From Aphanocapsa sp. GSE-SYN-MK-11-07L (GTDB taxonomy: Bacteria; Cyanobacteriota; Cyanobacteriia; Thermosynechococcales; Thermosynechococcaceae), in the NCBI GenBank assembly GCA_019359715.1, contig JAHHGS010000093.1, positions 1-50,598 of the forward strand: DNA of 50,598 nucleotides. The letters run 5' to 3'. Below the pieces are notes generated by a model that did not search any database, was not told where the DNA came from, and saw nothing but the letters and a program-made list of their open reading frames with translations. Below, piece after piece: positions 27,684 to 36,318 of this stretch (the stretch's first letter is position 1; each line of letters begins with the position of its first letter). Both the position numbers and the translations under genes were made by a program.

Positions 27684-28337
27684 ATGAATCTAGGACTGGA
27701 TTGGCGGTTGGGAGCGGTTCCGGTTTTGGTGGCGATCGCCGGTTAGCTCAAGATTTCCTGCCCAGTCCAACCGAACCAACGAGTCAGCCCTGGCTGATTC
27801 GGAAACAGGTGCCAGAGACAACGCGGACGAAGCTGCAGCAAATTGCCCGCACCTTTTGGACGAAAACTAGCGATCCCAGAAAGCTGGGCACCACCAGCTA
27901 TTTGGCTTCATCTCAACAGCTCTATCCCTGGCTGGTTGCTCCGCTGGTCGCAGACCTGCAAGCAAACCGAATTGATACCCTGGTCTTTTGCATGGACAAT
28001 GGGCTGCGATCGCTGCCCCTAGCAGCCCTCAACGATGGCCAGGACTTTTTGGTCGAAAAATACAATCTGGCCTTGATTCTGAGCTTTAGCCTCAGCGTCT
28101 TTGGGACTAATGACCGGGTTTTATCAGCAGTTGGAATCAAGCGCGACGAGATCGGCGGCCCTCCGCCAAACTCAACTAGTCATGCTGAAGGGTGAGATTC
28201 GGGTTGAGCAAGGGCAGTTGCGGCTGTCTGAGCAGATGCGAGTGCCCTTGCCAGCGGCTCTTGCTAATATTAAACAACTCGATTTCCGCCATCCCTATTT
28301 TTGGTCAGCTTTTCAAATTGTCGGGAACTGGAACTAA
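27684..28337 (+). pseudogene. CHAT-domain protein remnant
   Basis: Three pieces in order. The first, 27684-27746 (MNLGLDWRLGAVPVLVAIAG then stop), looks like the signal-peptide start of a secreted CHAT protein. The second, in another frame from about 27750, has LVFCMDNGLRSLPLAALNDG and FLVEKYNLALILSFSLS, the front of a CHAT caspase-like domain. The third, from about 28104 in a further frame, has LMTGFYQQLESSATRSAALR and ends LDFRHPYFWSAFQIVGNWN, the CHAT C-terminus. The His/Cys-bearing middle and the TPR region are missing. At least two deletions and two frame changes show it is dead. Confidence 0.8.
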
Positions 28338-28340
28338 ATT

Positions 28341-28493
28341 TAGCGGACTACCACCAGCTTTCAGAAATCATTAGGCTTCTTAAATATGGTTAGGACTTGC
28401 GTAGTTAATTTAAGAAGAAAATGAGAAGCAGCTAAATAAGCTCGAATCGCCTCTCGCACAAATATCATGATCGCCCGCTCTACAACATGAAAC
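28341..28493. other. Non-coding gap between pseudogenes
   Basis: It contains the segment TTAGGACTTGCGTAGTTAA (about 28389-28407), which resembles termini found on cyanobacterial insertion sequences, and a minus-strand frame of about 43 codons without a recognisable product. I could not assign an element. Confidence 0.3.
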
Positions 28494-28795
28494 TCAATCT
28501 TGCGTGGGCGATCTAAGCCAATTCACCAAATCGGTTAACTCAGAAAAGTCAAGCAGCGCATCGCCTAACGCTTCCAACTGCGATAGAGATAGCGCCTCAA
28601 CTTGAGTGTTCAATTCTGCTGGCAATGTTCCAAATCGACGGGTGAGCAGACGTAGGATCAGCGTTCGGCTTTACCGTCCCAGAGGGAATCGACCTTCTTC
28701 TTGCCTGCCTTCCTGCTTGCCTCTTTGTTCACCTACCGGAGCAAGATTTCTTGATACCAGGGCGACTCCCTTAGTACTGCCATATCCCACCTCAT
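28494..28795 (-). pseudogene. Rpn-type nuclease/DUF4351 protein, degraded 3' part
   Basis: On the minus strand, MRWDMAVLRESPWYQEILLR runs into a TAG. After a frame change it continues with a Lys/Gly-rich linker and then LRLLTRRFGTLPAELNTQVE and LSLSQLEALGDALLDFSELT to a TGA at 28494-28496. The first part is the usual C-terminal stretch of cyanobacterial Rpn/PD-(D/E)xK proteins and the second is a DUF4351 domain. The nuclease domain is absent, and a stop and a frameshift interrupt the rest. Confidence 0.75.
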
Positions 28796-28846
28796 GATTT
28801 GCCTTACTACTCTATAGTGCAATTAGAGGCATTTATTTGAGAGCTT

Positions 28847-29779
28847 ATGACCGTTCAACCATCGGCGATTCCTGTGGAAGGTCTTGCTAATGTCTCTGAT
28901 CCAGCCATCTTTTCCCAGATTTGGCAATGGCAGGGGCTAGGGATTCGCTATCAGCAAGCGGGTACGCAAGGGGCAGCAGTGCTGCTAGTTCACGGCTTTG
29001 GCGCTTCCAGCGATCACTGGCGGAAAAATATTGCCGTTTTGGGTCAGACCAACCGCGTCTATGCGATCGACCTGCTTGGGTTTGGCCAATCTGCTAAACC
29101 TCGCCCCGTTCCTGAGCTTGCTTATACTTTTGAGACTTGGGCCGCCCAAGTGCTGGCATTTTGCCGGCAGGTGATTGGAGAACCTACTTTTTTAGTTGGA
29201 AATTCAATTGGTTGCATTGTTGCTCTTCAGTCCGCCGTCACAGAACCGGCTTGGGTGCGCGGGATTGGGATCTTAAACTGCTCCCTGCGGCTGCTGCACG
29301 ATCGCAAGCGGGCGACTTTACCCTGGTATCGGAATGTTGGCTCCAGCTTGCTGCAAAAAGCGTTGGCGTATCCGGCGATCGGCAATTATTTCTTCACTCG
29401 TCTGGCTAAACCAGAGGTGATTCGCAAGATTTTACTGCAAGCCTACGGGCATAAAGAGGCAGTTACCGATGAGTTGATCGAACTTTTGCTTAAACCGGCT
29501 CAAGACAAGGGGGCAGTCGATGTCTTCCTAGCTTTTATTCGCTATTCTCAAGGCCCGCTGGCTGAGGATTTGCTGCCCCAGATCAATTGCCCAATCGTTA
29601 TGCTGTGGGGAACTGATGATCCCTGGGAGGCGATCGCCCTCGGTCAAGAATTAGCCACCTGTGGACAAGTTGAGGAATTTATTCCGCTCAAAGGGGTAGG
29701 TCATTGTCCTCAAGATGAAGCACCAGAGTTGGTCAATCCAATCTTGCAGACCTGGCTATCTCGTCACAGTCCCAATTAA
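28847..29779 (+). CDS. Alpha/beta hydrolase
   Basis: A 310-residue alpha/beta hydrolase. Motifs: oxyanion-hole VLLVHGFGASSDHW (~45-58), nucleophile Ser120 in VGNSIGC, acid in LWGTDDPWE (~264) and His in GVGHCPQDE (~286). No signal peptide. The closest familiar plant/cyanobacterial group acts on esters such as phytyl chains of chlorophyll derivatives, but substrate assignment from sequence alone is not justified. It starts a new plus-strand unit after the pseudogene zone. Confidence 0.85.
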   Translation: MTVQPSAIPVEGLANVSDPAIFSQIWQWQGLGIRYQQAGTQGAAVLLVHGFGASSDHWRKNIAVLGQTNRVYAIDLLGFGQSAKPRPVPELAYTFETWAAQVLAFCRQVIGEPTFLVGNSIGCIVALQSAVTEPAWVRGIGILNCSLRLLHDRKRATLPWYRNVGSSLLQKALAYPAIGNYFFTRLAKPEVIRKILLQAYGHKEAVTDELIELLLKPAQDKGAVDVFLAFIRYSQGPLAEDLLPQINCPIVMLWGTDDPWEAIALGQELATCGQVEEFIPLKGVGHCPQDEAPELVNPILQTWLSRHSPN

Positions 29780-29957
29780 TCGTTAAGGCACTGCTTGTTG
29801 GAGTGCAAAGCACTTAAAAACATGGCTATCTCTATAGCCTTAAAAGTTAGGCTCATGCCTTGAAGACCTTTGCAAAATTTTCAAAACCTGAGCCTAAGCG
29901 ACGGGCGCTATTTGTTTCTATCAGAAGGCGCAGTTGCTGATCTCAAAATCACCAACC
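29780..29957. other. Convergent intergenic region with a weak inverted repeat
   Basis: TTAGGCTCA (about 29847) and TGAGCCTAA (about 29889) are exact complements separated by about 34 bases. No U run is present. Possibly a 3' structure for the two convergent genes. Confidence 0.3.
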
Positions 29958-30632
29958 CTACTGAGCATACTTACTCAACACCTTTCTTAATCCGGCGGCG
30001 GCGGCGGGGGCAGGCGGCGGGTTGTCAAAGATTTGCTGGGCGGTAATATTGGGCTTCTGGTAAAAATCAGCGTTGCGATTGTTCTCGATGCCTAACTTAG
30101 TTCCTTGTAATGAAACCCCAGCAAATAGCCCTTCGCGATTGCGAACGTAAGTATAAACATCAGGGATTGTCGAGCTGTTCGTGACAGGAGTAGCCCCGGA
30201 TGGCCCGGCTGTGGCTGAGACATTACCACCGATGCTAAAATCTCGCGCTAGCGCCCGATCGACGGCGTTTCTAGTATTGAAAACAATGATCACATCACTC
30301 GACTGGGCCCCAAACTGGAAGCCGACACTGCCGCCAGTTAAGGCGACAAAAGCAGGGTCGCTCCAACCCGTTTTGGGATTGCGAACAGCCAAAACGCCTG
30401 ATCCGCGAGTTCCACCTAAAATAAAGCCAGCCTTAACCACTCTAGGAATAATTGCAATTCCTAAAGCGTTCTGTAGGACTGAACGTGGAATTCCAGACAC
30501 TTCATTTGAGAAAATTTGGGTTGCCGCCTGCACTGTTTCCGTTGCTCTTGCCTGACTGGCAAAGGTCGGTTGAACGGTAGAAACCAGCATGGTAGCAACA
30601 ACAGGCACAACGACAAATGGGCGTAAATTCAT
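29958..30632 (-). CDS. SYLF-domain (Ysc84-like) lipid-binding protein, exported
   Basis: A 224-residue protein with a signal peptide (~1-26, ending TFASQA) and a SYLF/Ysc84 domain: LQNALGIAIIPRVVKAGFIL, GGTRGSGVLAVRNPKTGWSD, and FQFGAQSSDVIIVFN. The domain binds phosphoinositides in eukaryotes; the bacterial periplasmic role is unknown. A Pro/Ala-rich segment (PPPAPAAAAG) precedes the end. AGGAGAAGAG stands just before the ATG, a good ribosome site. Confidence 0.9.
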   Translation of the reverse strand: MNLRPFVVVPVVATMLVSTVQPTFASQARATETVQAATQIFSNEVSGIPRSVLQNALGIAIIPRVVKAGFILGGTRGSGVLAVRNPKTGWSDPAFVALTGGSVGFQFGAQSSDVIIVFNTRNAVDRALARDFSIGGNVSATAGPSGATPVTNSSTIPDVYTYVRNREGLFAGVSLQGTKLGIENNRNADFYQKPNITAQQIFDNPPPAPAAAAGLRKVLSKYAQ

Positions 30633-30639
30633 TACTCTT

Positions 30640-31120
30640 CTCCTAAGTCTGCTGATAAATAATATTGACTTACGTTTTAGGAGGTCTACATTTCCCCTAT
30701 TCAGATTAGAGCATGAATAGACCTTTTACCTGAATCGGGTTTTGGGATGATTTTGTCATGTTTTAGCGTACTCACTTTGGCATTTAGAGCAAAGAGTTAA
30801 TGCTACTTTCGAGAGAGCATGGCCTGCTGATTGAATTGAGCAATCAGATTGTGTTGCTTTAGTCCTGGCGATCGCAGTTTTTGCCCTACAGTCACAAATT
30901 GGCAATTTTGATCTTGGCTTGCTGAGGCTGGAATCCATAAAAAAATCCTCGATCTTGGCTGAGAACTCAAGATTACTGGGTGAGCAAGGTGCTAGAGAGC
31001 CAAGTCACGATTAAGCCAGGTTGTGGATGGTCACAGTAAAATTATCAAGTAGCCTTGCAGAGGGGACTCAAAAAAAAGTCAAGTCAGTTGCAGGCAAAGA
31101 GCAATAACTTCCTGTTACCC
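30640..31120. other. Intergenic region before the kinase-TIR-AAA gene
   Basis: About 480 bp with no convincing gene. The only minus-strand frame (30756-30938) is Cys/Ser-rich, without a ribosome site and unlike any known protein. Promoters for the divergent neighbours must lie here; I could not place them. Confidence 0.35.
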
Positions 31121-31126
31121 GGCGGG

Positions 31127-33751
31127 ATGATGGATTTCCCAACTGGGGGAGTAGGATTTAGCGACAGGAGTAAGGTTTTGATCATTGGTCAGCTACTGGG
31201 TGGACGCTACCAAATCACCAGTGTTTTGGGGTCAGGCAGTTTTGGGCAGACGTATTTGGCGATCGACAGTCATCGCCCGATCAAAACGGAATGCGTGGTC
31301 AAGCATCTTAAGCCGGCCACCACGGATGTCAGCTTTTTACCGACTGCCAGAGAATTATTTAAGCGCGAAGCCCAAACCCTGGAGCGACTGGGGCACCATG
31401 ACCAAATTCCGCGCTTGTTGGCTTACTTTGAGCAGCAGCAAGAGTTTTATCTAGTTCAAGACTTCATTGCTGGGCAGGTACTGCGGCTAGAGCTGCCCCT
31501 CGGCTGCGGTTGGACAGAAATGGCTGTGGTTCAGATGCTGCAAGATATTTTAGGCGTCTTAGAATTTGTCCACGCCTGCGGGGTGATCCACCGAGATATT
31601 AAGCCAGATAATCTGATCCGGCGGCAGTCTGATCAGCAGTTGGTGCTGATCGACTTTGGCGCCGTCAAAGAAATGCGGATGTCTTTGAGCAGCGGCACCC
31701 TGATTTCAGATCAGGGCGGTGGCACGATCGCCATTGGCACGCCCGGCTATATGCCCCCTGAGCAAGCGCAAGGCCGCCCCCGCGCCAGCAGCGACATTTA
31801 TGCAGTTGGCATGATTGCGATCCAAGCTTTAACCGGGCTGCCGCCGGCTCAGCTCCAGCAAGACAACCAAGGCGCTTGGCTATGGCAAGATCGAGTTCAA
31901 GTCAGCGAAGGCTTGAGGCTAATTCTCAATCGGATGGTGCGCCCGCAGTGGCAAGAGCGCTATCAGTCCACCCCCGACGTTTTGCAAGCGGTTCAGCAGT
32001 TAGACCAAGCACCAAGCTGGTTCCAACGCATGGGGCGCTTTTTACGAACTCCGGTCGGAGAAACGAAACCAAAACCAAGCAGCGGTACAAGTTCCAGCGG
32101 TATCAAATCGGCGACACCCGTTCCACTCCCACCGCCAACAATTCCAGAGACAACGCCTGTCCCAGTGGCTGTGGCTAGCTCCGCTGACCCGAAGAGTTTG
32201 CGCGTGTTTATTAGCTATCGTCATCAGGAACCTGAAACAGCCCTGGCGGAACAGTTCTTCCAGCGCTTACAAGCGGCAGGGCATCAACCCTTTATGGCCG
32301 CAGAAAGCATTCAGCTTGGCGAAGGCTGGGGGCAGCGGATCGATGCTGAACTGCACGCCTGTGACTTTTTTCTGCTGTTAATTTCGGCACAGTCGGCTAG
32401 CAGTGAGATGGTGCTCGAAGAAGTTCGCACCGTCAAGCAACTGCACGACAGCCGCAGCGATCGCCGCCCTGTAATTTTGCCGATTCGGGTTAACTTTCCG
32501 CTGGAAGCGCCGCTCAACTACGAACTGCGGGGCTATTTGCATCGATTGCAGCAGCGATTTTGGCGATCGCCAGCCGACACCGCTGAATTAGTCCAGGAAG
32601 TGACCGATTTGCTGGCTAATCCAGCCGCCGAGATTGAGCGATCTTCTGCCCTGGAACCGTCAAGCATTCCTTCAACCGGCGGTTCACAGCCGACAGTGCC
32701 ACCCCCAGCCATTGCCGCCGATAGCCCACCCCTGCCCGTTGCGGAGCCAGAACTGCCAGAAGGGCAGGTAGACTTGGCTTCAGCCTTTTACATTAACCGA
32801 CCGCCGATTGAAAACCGCTGCACCGAAACAATCACCCAACCTGGCGCTTTGATTCGGATCAAAGCCCCCCGCCAAATGGGTAAAACCTCGCTGATGGCGC
32901 GCATTCTCTACCAGGCAACCCGAGCGGGCTATAAGACAGTGCCGCTCAGTCTGCAATTAGCTGATGCCAAGGTGTTTACCGATCTAGAGAAGTTTTTGCG
33001 CTGGCTGTGTGCCAGCGTTGGGCGGCGGCTGGGCTTGGCCAATCAACTGAACGACTATTGGGACGATATTTTTGGCAGCAAGTACAATTGCACCGCCTAC
33101 TTTGAAGAGTATTTGCTGCCTGGGATTGATCAGCCTTTGGCGCTGGGCTTAGACGAAGTCGATCGGGTGTTTGAGTATCCCGAATTAGCCAGCGACTTTT
33201 TTGGCCTGCTGCGGGCTTGGCATGAAGAAGCCAAAAACCGCGACATTTGGAAAAATCTCCGCTTGGTCGTCGTTCACGCGACCGAGGTTTATATTCCCCT
33301 CAACACCAACCAATCTCCCTTTAATGTTGGTTTGCCGATCGAACTGCCAGAGTTTAAGCCCAATCAAGTGGATGAGTTAACTCGTCGCCACGGTTTGAAC
33401 TGGCAACCGCGGCAAGTTGAGGCATTGATGGATGTGATTGGCGGGCATCCGTTTTTGGTGCGTCTGTCGCTCTATAACATTGCTAGAGGCGATGTCAGCT
33501 TAGAAGAACTGCTGCGATCGGCGGCGACTGAAGAAGGCTGCTTCCGAGATCACTTGCGCTGGCAATCCTGGTATCTGCAACAGAACCCCGAACTAGCCAC
33601 CGCTTTCCAGCAGGTGCTCAACGCTAACACGCCAGTTCGGCTCGACAACACTGCCCTGTTCAAACTGCGTAGCCTCGGACTGGTTAACCTAGAAGGAAAT
33701 GAAGCCGTTCTGCGCTGTAATCTCTATCGCCAGTATTTTAGTCGGGAGTGA
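31127..33751 (+). CDS. Serine/threonine kinase - TIR - AAA-like ATPase fusion
   Basis: A very large signalling protein (874 residues from ATG 31127). Domain 1 (~20-290): Hanks-type kinase with GQLLGGRYQITSVLGSGSFG, catalytic HRDIKPDN and DFGAVKE, and the APE-equivalent PPEQAQG. A Pro-rich linker follows. Domain 2 (~360-515): TIR-type, with LRVFISYRHQE, an LISAQSASSEMVLEEV stretch holding a possible NADase glutamate, and VILPIRV. A second Pro-rich linker leads to domain 3 (~560-870): AAA-like domain (PF14516 type), Walker A KAPRQMGKTSLM, Walker B LALGLDEVDR. No signal peptide or membrane helix. A TTG at 31178 has a better ribosome site (AGGAG, 7-base spacing) and may be the true start. Likely a sensor or defence protein; target unknown. 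Confidence 0.9.
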   Translation: MMDFPTGGVGFSDRSKVLIIGQLLGGRYQITSVLGSGSFGQTYLAIDSHRPIKTECVVKHLKPATTDVSFLPTARELFKREAQTLERLGHHDQIPRLLAYFEQQQEFYLVQDFIAGQVLRLELPLGCGWTEMAVVQMLQDILGVLEFVHACGVIHRDIKPDNLIRRQSDQQLVLIDFGAVKEMRMSLSSGTLISDQGGGTIAIGTPGYMPPEQAQGRPRASSDIYAVGMIAIQALTGLPPAQLQQDNQGAWLWQDRVQVSEGLRLILNRMVRPQWQERYQSTPDVLQAVQQLDQAPSWFQRMGRFLRTPVGETKPKPSSGTSSSGIKSATPVPLPPPTIPETTPVPVAVASSADPKSLRVFISYRHQEPETALAEQFFQRLQAAGHQPFMAAESIQLGEGWGQRIDAELHACDFFLLLISAQSASSEMVLEEVRTVKQLHDSRSDRRPVILPIRVNFPLEAPLNYELRGYLHRLQQRFWRSPADTAELVQEVTDLLANPAAEIERSSALEPSSIPSTGGSQPTVPPPAIAADSPPLPVAEPELPEGQVDLASAFYINRPPIENRCTETITQPGALIRIKAPRQMGKTSLMARILYQATRAGYKTVPLSLQLADAKVFTDLEKFLRWLCASVGRRLGLANQLNDYWDDIFGSKYNCTAYFEEYLLPGIDQPLALGLDEVDRVFEYPELASDFFGLLRAWHEEAKNRDIWKNLRLVVVHATEVYIPLNTNQSPFNVGLPIELPEFKPNQVDELTRRHGLNWQPRQVEALMDVIGGHPFLVRLSLYNIARGDVSLEELLRSAATEEGCFRDHLRWQSWYLQQNPELATAFQQVLNANTPVRLDNTALFKLRSLGLVNLEGNEAVLRCNLYRQYFSRE

Positions 33752-33778
33752 AAAGGATTTTGGGTTGCGTAAGCGAGA

Positions 33779-34984
33779 TCAAACATCGTAGGTGCGTCCG
33801 CGCCAAGTTGTGGGGCGGCGGCTGGCCGAGAGCCAAATCCGCAGCGTCGCTAGCGGGTCAGCTAAGGGAGAGAGCCAAAATAGCCAGCGTCCTTTAGAAG
33901 CACTAGGGGCATAGGAAGTGCGAATTCCCGACAATACTCCTAAACGGAGAAGCAGCAAAAACAGATTGAGTCCCCAGTCGATCGCTAGGGGCAACGACCA
34001 AGGGTGCAGCCATAGTCCGGCTAGAACCAGCGGCAGCGGCAATCCCTGCACGGTCAGTAAAAACCAGCAATCTGCCCAGGTTTGCCCTGGCTTGGTGGCA
34101 TCTTTGAGGTCAAGCGATCGCCCCCACTCTTGCCAGGTTTCTGCCATCCCTTCATACATTCGCACCCGCAGCAGATTGGCTCCGTCTAAAAAGGCGACTC
34201 TGGCGCCTTGAGCAGCCGCTTGCCGAGCCAGGGTGACATCATCGCAGAATGATCCTTTAGCGCCGGTGTAACCGCCTAACTTGACGAGCAGCGATCGCCG
34301 AATTAGAAAGCACTGCCCATTCGCCAGCACCCGGTCTGGAGTTTGGACAACCTCGCCCCCGGCCCCAAAGCGGTAAATCAGCGTTACCAGCAGGGCTGGC
34401 TGGAGCCACCACTCCCCTGGATGCTTGAGAATAAACTGGGGCGATAAAGAAACCAAATCTAAATTGTCGGCGGCAGCAGCTTTGAGCAAGCTGGCGACTA
34501 AGCCTGGCTGGGGCTGGGTGTCGGCATCAATTCCTAAAATCCACTCACTCGCTTCCGCGCTCTCCAAAAACCCGGTTTGCAATGCCCAAGGGCGACCCAC
34601 CCAATCCGCAGGCAGTGGGTGATCTGATAGAAGTCGATAGCGGGGGTCTTTTTGTTGGGCCGCTTTGACCAACTCCGGCGTCCCGTCCTGGGAGCAACTA
34701 TCGACGACCAGAATTTCTCTGACGGCATAGCTCTGGCGACTCAGTCCTGCCAAGCAGGGGCCAATCCGCTGCGCTTCGTTCAAAGTGGGCACAACCACAC
34801 TCACCTGCCCCAAATGACTGAGATCAGACGCTTTTGGGCTAAGCGGTAAACGACGATTCAAGCCACCCAGCAGGCGAGAGATTAAAATCATCGCCGCTGG
34901 CAGCTGGACGGCTAACAGCAGCAGCGCGATGCCGCTAATTCCGGGTTGGTTGACAAGGGCGATCGCCACTTCATTTAGAAACAA
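33779..34984 (-). CDS. cruG: Glycosyltransferase family 2, carotenoid 2'-O-glycosyltransferase CruG
   Basis: A 401-residue membrane GT2. It has an N-terminal helix (~15-38), a nucleotide-sugar domain starting VSVVVPTLNEAQRIGPCLAG, IDADTQPQPG as the DxD motif, a GSFCDDVTLARQA acceptor-site stretch and C-terminal hydrophobic helices. CruG adds a sugar to the 2'-OH of myxol, making myxoxanthophyll. Assignment rests on similarity to this class and on cruF directly upstream, overlapping by 14 bases. Confidence 0.85.
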   Translation of the reverse strand: MFLNEVAIALVNQPGISGIALLLLAVQLPAAMILISRLLGGLNRRLPLSPKASDLSHLGQVSVVVPTLNEAQRIGPCLAGLSRQSYAVREILVVDSCSQDGTPELVKAAQQKDPRYRLLSDHPLPADWVGRPWALQTGFLESAEASEWILGIDADTQPQPGLVASLLKAAAADNLDLVSLSPQFILKHPGEWWLQPALLVTLIYRFGAGGEVVQTPDRVLANGQCFLIRRSLLVKLGGYTGAKGSFCDDVTLARQAAAQGARVAFLDGANLLRVRMYEGMAETWQEWGRSLDLKDATKPGQTWADCWFLLTVQGLPLPLVLAGLWLHPWSLPLAIDWGLNLFLLLLRLGVLSGIRTSYAPSASKGRWLFWLSPLADPLATLRIWLSASRRPTTWRGRTYDV

Positions 34985-35903
34985 CTTCTAAGGGCGGAGC
35001 TGTCAGCGCTTCAACTTGAATTGGATCAGTCAATTCATCCTGCAAGCTGATCGGAGCAGACCACCAGAGGGCCAAGGCAGGAATGACTCCCAGCACCACT
35101 CCAATCGCAGTTGGAATCCAATAGCGCTGATCGAGCGAAACCAGAGTAATCGCGGCTCCAAACCCAAAATTCACCAAATAAGTAATCAGCGGCACAATCA
35201 ACTGCGATCGAGAGAGCAGGATCGGAGAGTGCCGCCACAGCAAGGCCGCCACTGCCATGAAGATTGCTCCCGTGCCTGTCCAGCCAGCCAAATTACGATA
35301 GGGCATTCCGAAGAAAGCGCCAATTTCCTGAAACTCCCAAAACGGGACGGGCGCTTGACTCATCGCCGGATCAAGCACAAAATCCCAGGAGGTGAGCAAA
35401 ATTGCCCCCACCAAGACGCTAAGAGCGCTCAGCCAGCCGACACTCCAAGCCCGTCCAGCCGAGCGGGAAAATAGCCCGCAGTAGGCCAGCAAAAAAGCAG
35501 ACAGCCCCATGTAAAACCAAGAGAGGGGAATTGTGAACGGCACCAGCCCGGCAATTTTATAGCCCAAGCCGTTCAGGTAGGCGTAGTGCCCAAACGGAAA
35601 GCCCGTACTGGTGCCCAGAAGCTCGCTGCCGGCAGAAATCAGCACGGCTGGCAGTAAAAAAGTTAGCAGCTTCGCAGTTCCCAGCGTCCGATAAGCATGG
35701 AGTGCCACCGCCGCTGCCCCCAAAATAATGTAAACCACGCCTCCCCCCGCCATGCTCCACTGAAATAGCCGCTGCCCAAAGCTGGGTAGGCTGAGCACGA
35801 AGTCAGGATGGGGCAAGACTAGCAGAAGTCCAGCTAGCCCGAAGATCATGGCAGCGACGTGAGTGATCAGGCAAACACGCTCAGCAATTAAGATTGGCTT
35901 CAT
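34971..35903 (-). CDS. cruF: Carotenoid 1',2'-hydratase CruF
   Basis: A 310-residue multi-pass membrane protein of the CruF/CrtC-like PF04240 family: about eight hydrophobic helices and the characteristic ELLGTSTGFPFGHYAY motif, then WDFVLDPAM. It hydrates the psi end of gamma-carotene in the route to myxol glycosides, carotenoids that stabilise the cyanobacterial membrane. ATG 35903 (MKPILIAER) is preferred to GTG 35915. Translationally coupled to cruG. Confidence 0.9.
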   Translation of the reverse strand: MKPILIAERVCLITHVAAMIFGLAGLLLVLPHPDFVLSLPSFGQRLFQWSMAGGGVVYIILGAAAVALHAYRTLGTAKLLTFLLPAVLISAGSELLGTSTGFPFGHYAYLNGLGYKIAGLVPFTIPLSWFYMGLSAFLLAYCGLFSRSAGRAWSVGWLSALSVLVGAILLTSWDFVLDPAMSQAPVPFWEFQEIGAFFGMPYRNLAGWTGTGAIFMAVAALLWRHSPILLSRSQLIVPLITYLVNFGFGAAITLVSLDQRYWIPTAIGVVLGVIPALALWWSAPISLQDELTDPIQVEALTAPPLEVVSK

Positions 35904-35915
35904 ACTGAAGTTCAC

Positions 35916-36318
35916 AGCGGGGTGGGGGACGTTCTCTAGTTTACAAATGTTTAGAAAAAACGCATGGTAAACGTCAAATTTTTATTGGTCGCAGGTTTTT
36001 AGCCCTGCGATCGCAACTGGTTTAAGGTCAATCAGTTCACAGGCAATCTTAAGGCAGTTTCCGCTGGAAAGCTACGAGCTTTAGTTTCTATGTTGATCCC
36101 TCTTTGGGCAGATTAAGGGTCTGGTCAGATGCCAGCGATCGCAGTTAACAGGAAGCGGAATGGCAAATGTGGGATGATTCTATCCAGCTTTGCCCCCACT
36201 GGTTCAGTCCGTTTGTCGGGGGTTATACCAATTCAAATTGGTTCTGGATTGAATATTTTTTTTGCATGTAATCCTGAAAGCGATATTAAAGCCAAGATGT
36301 TGGGTAGGAAAAGCAGTC
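35916..36318. other. Long intergenic region with inverted repeats
   Basis: About 400 bp between divergent genes. It holds two GCGATCGC (HIP1)-type palindromes, and CCAATTCAAATTGG (36228-36241), a palindrome with a 2-base centre of a kind often seen in cyanobacterial intergenic repeats. The downstream ATATTTTTTTTGC stretch is an AT-rich candidate promoter area. No gene is supported. Confidence 0.4.

Noticed and set aside
28606-28797. 63-aa plus-strand frame over the DUF4351 remnant
   Set aside because: The minus strand carries the recognisable DUF4351 signature, so this frame is its shadow.
30756-30938. 60-aa minus-strand frame upstream of the kinase fusion
   Set aside because: No ribosome site, no similarity, unusual composition.
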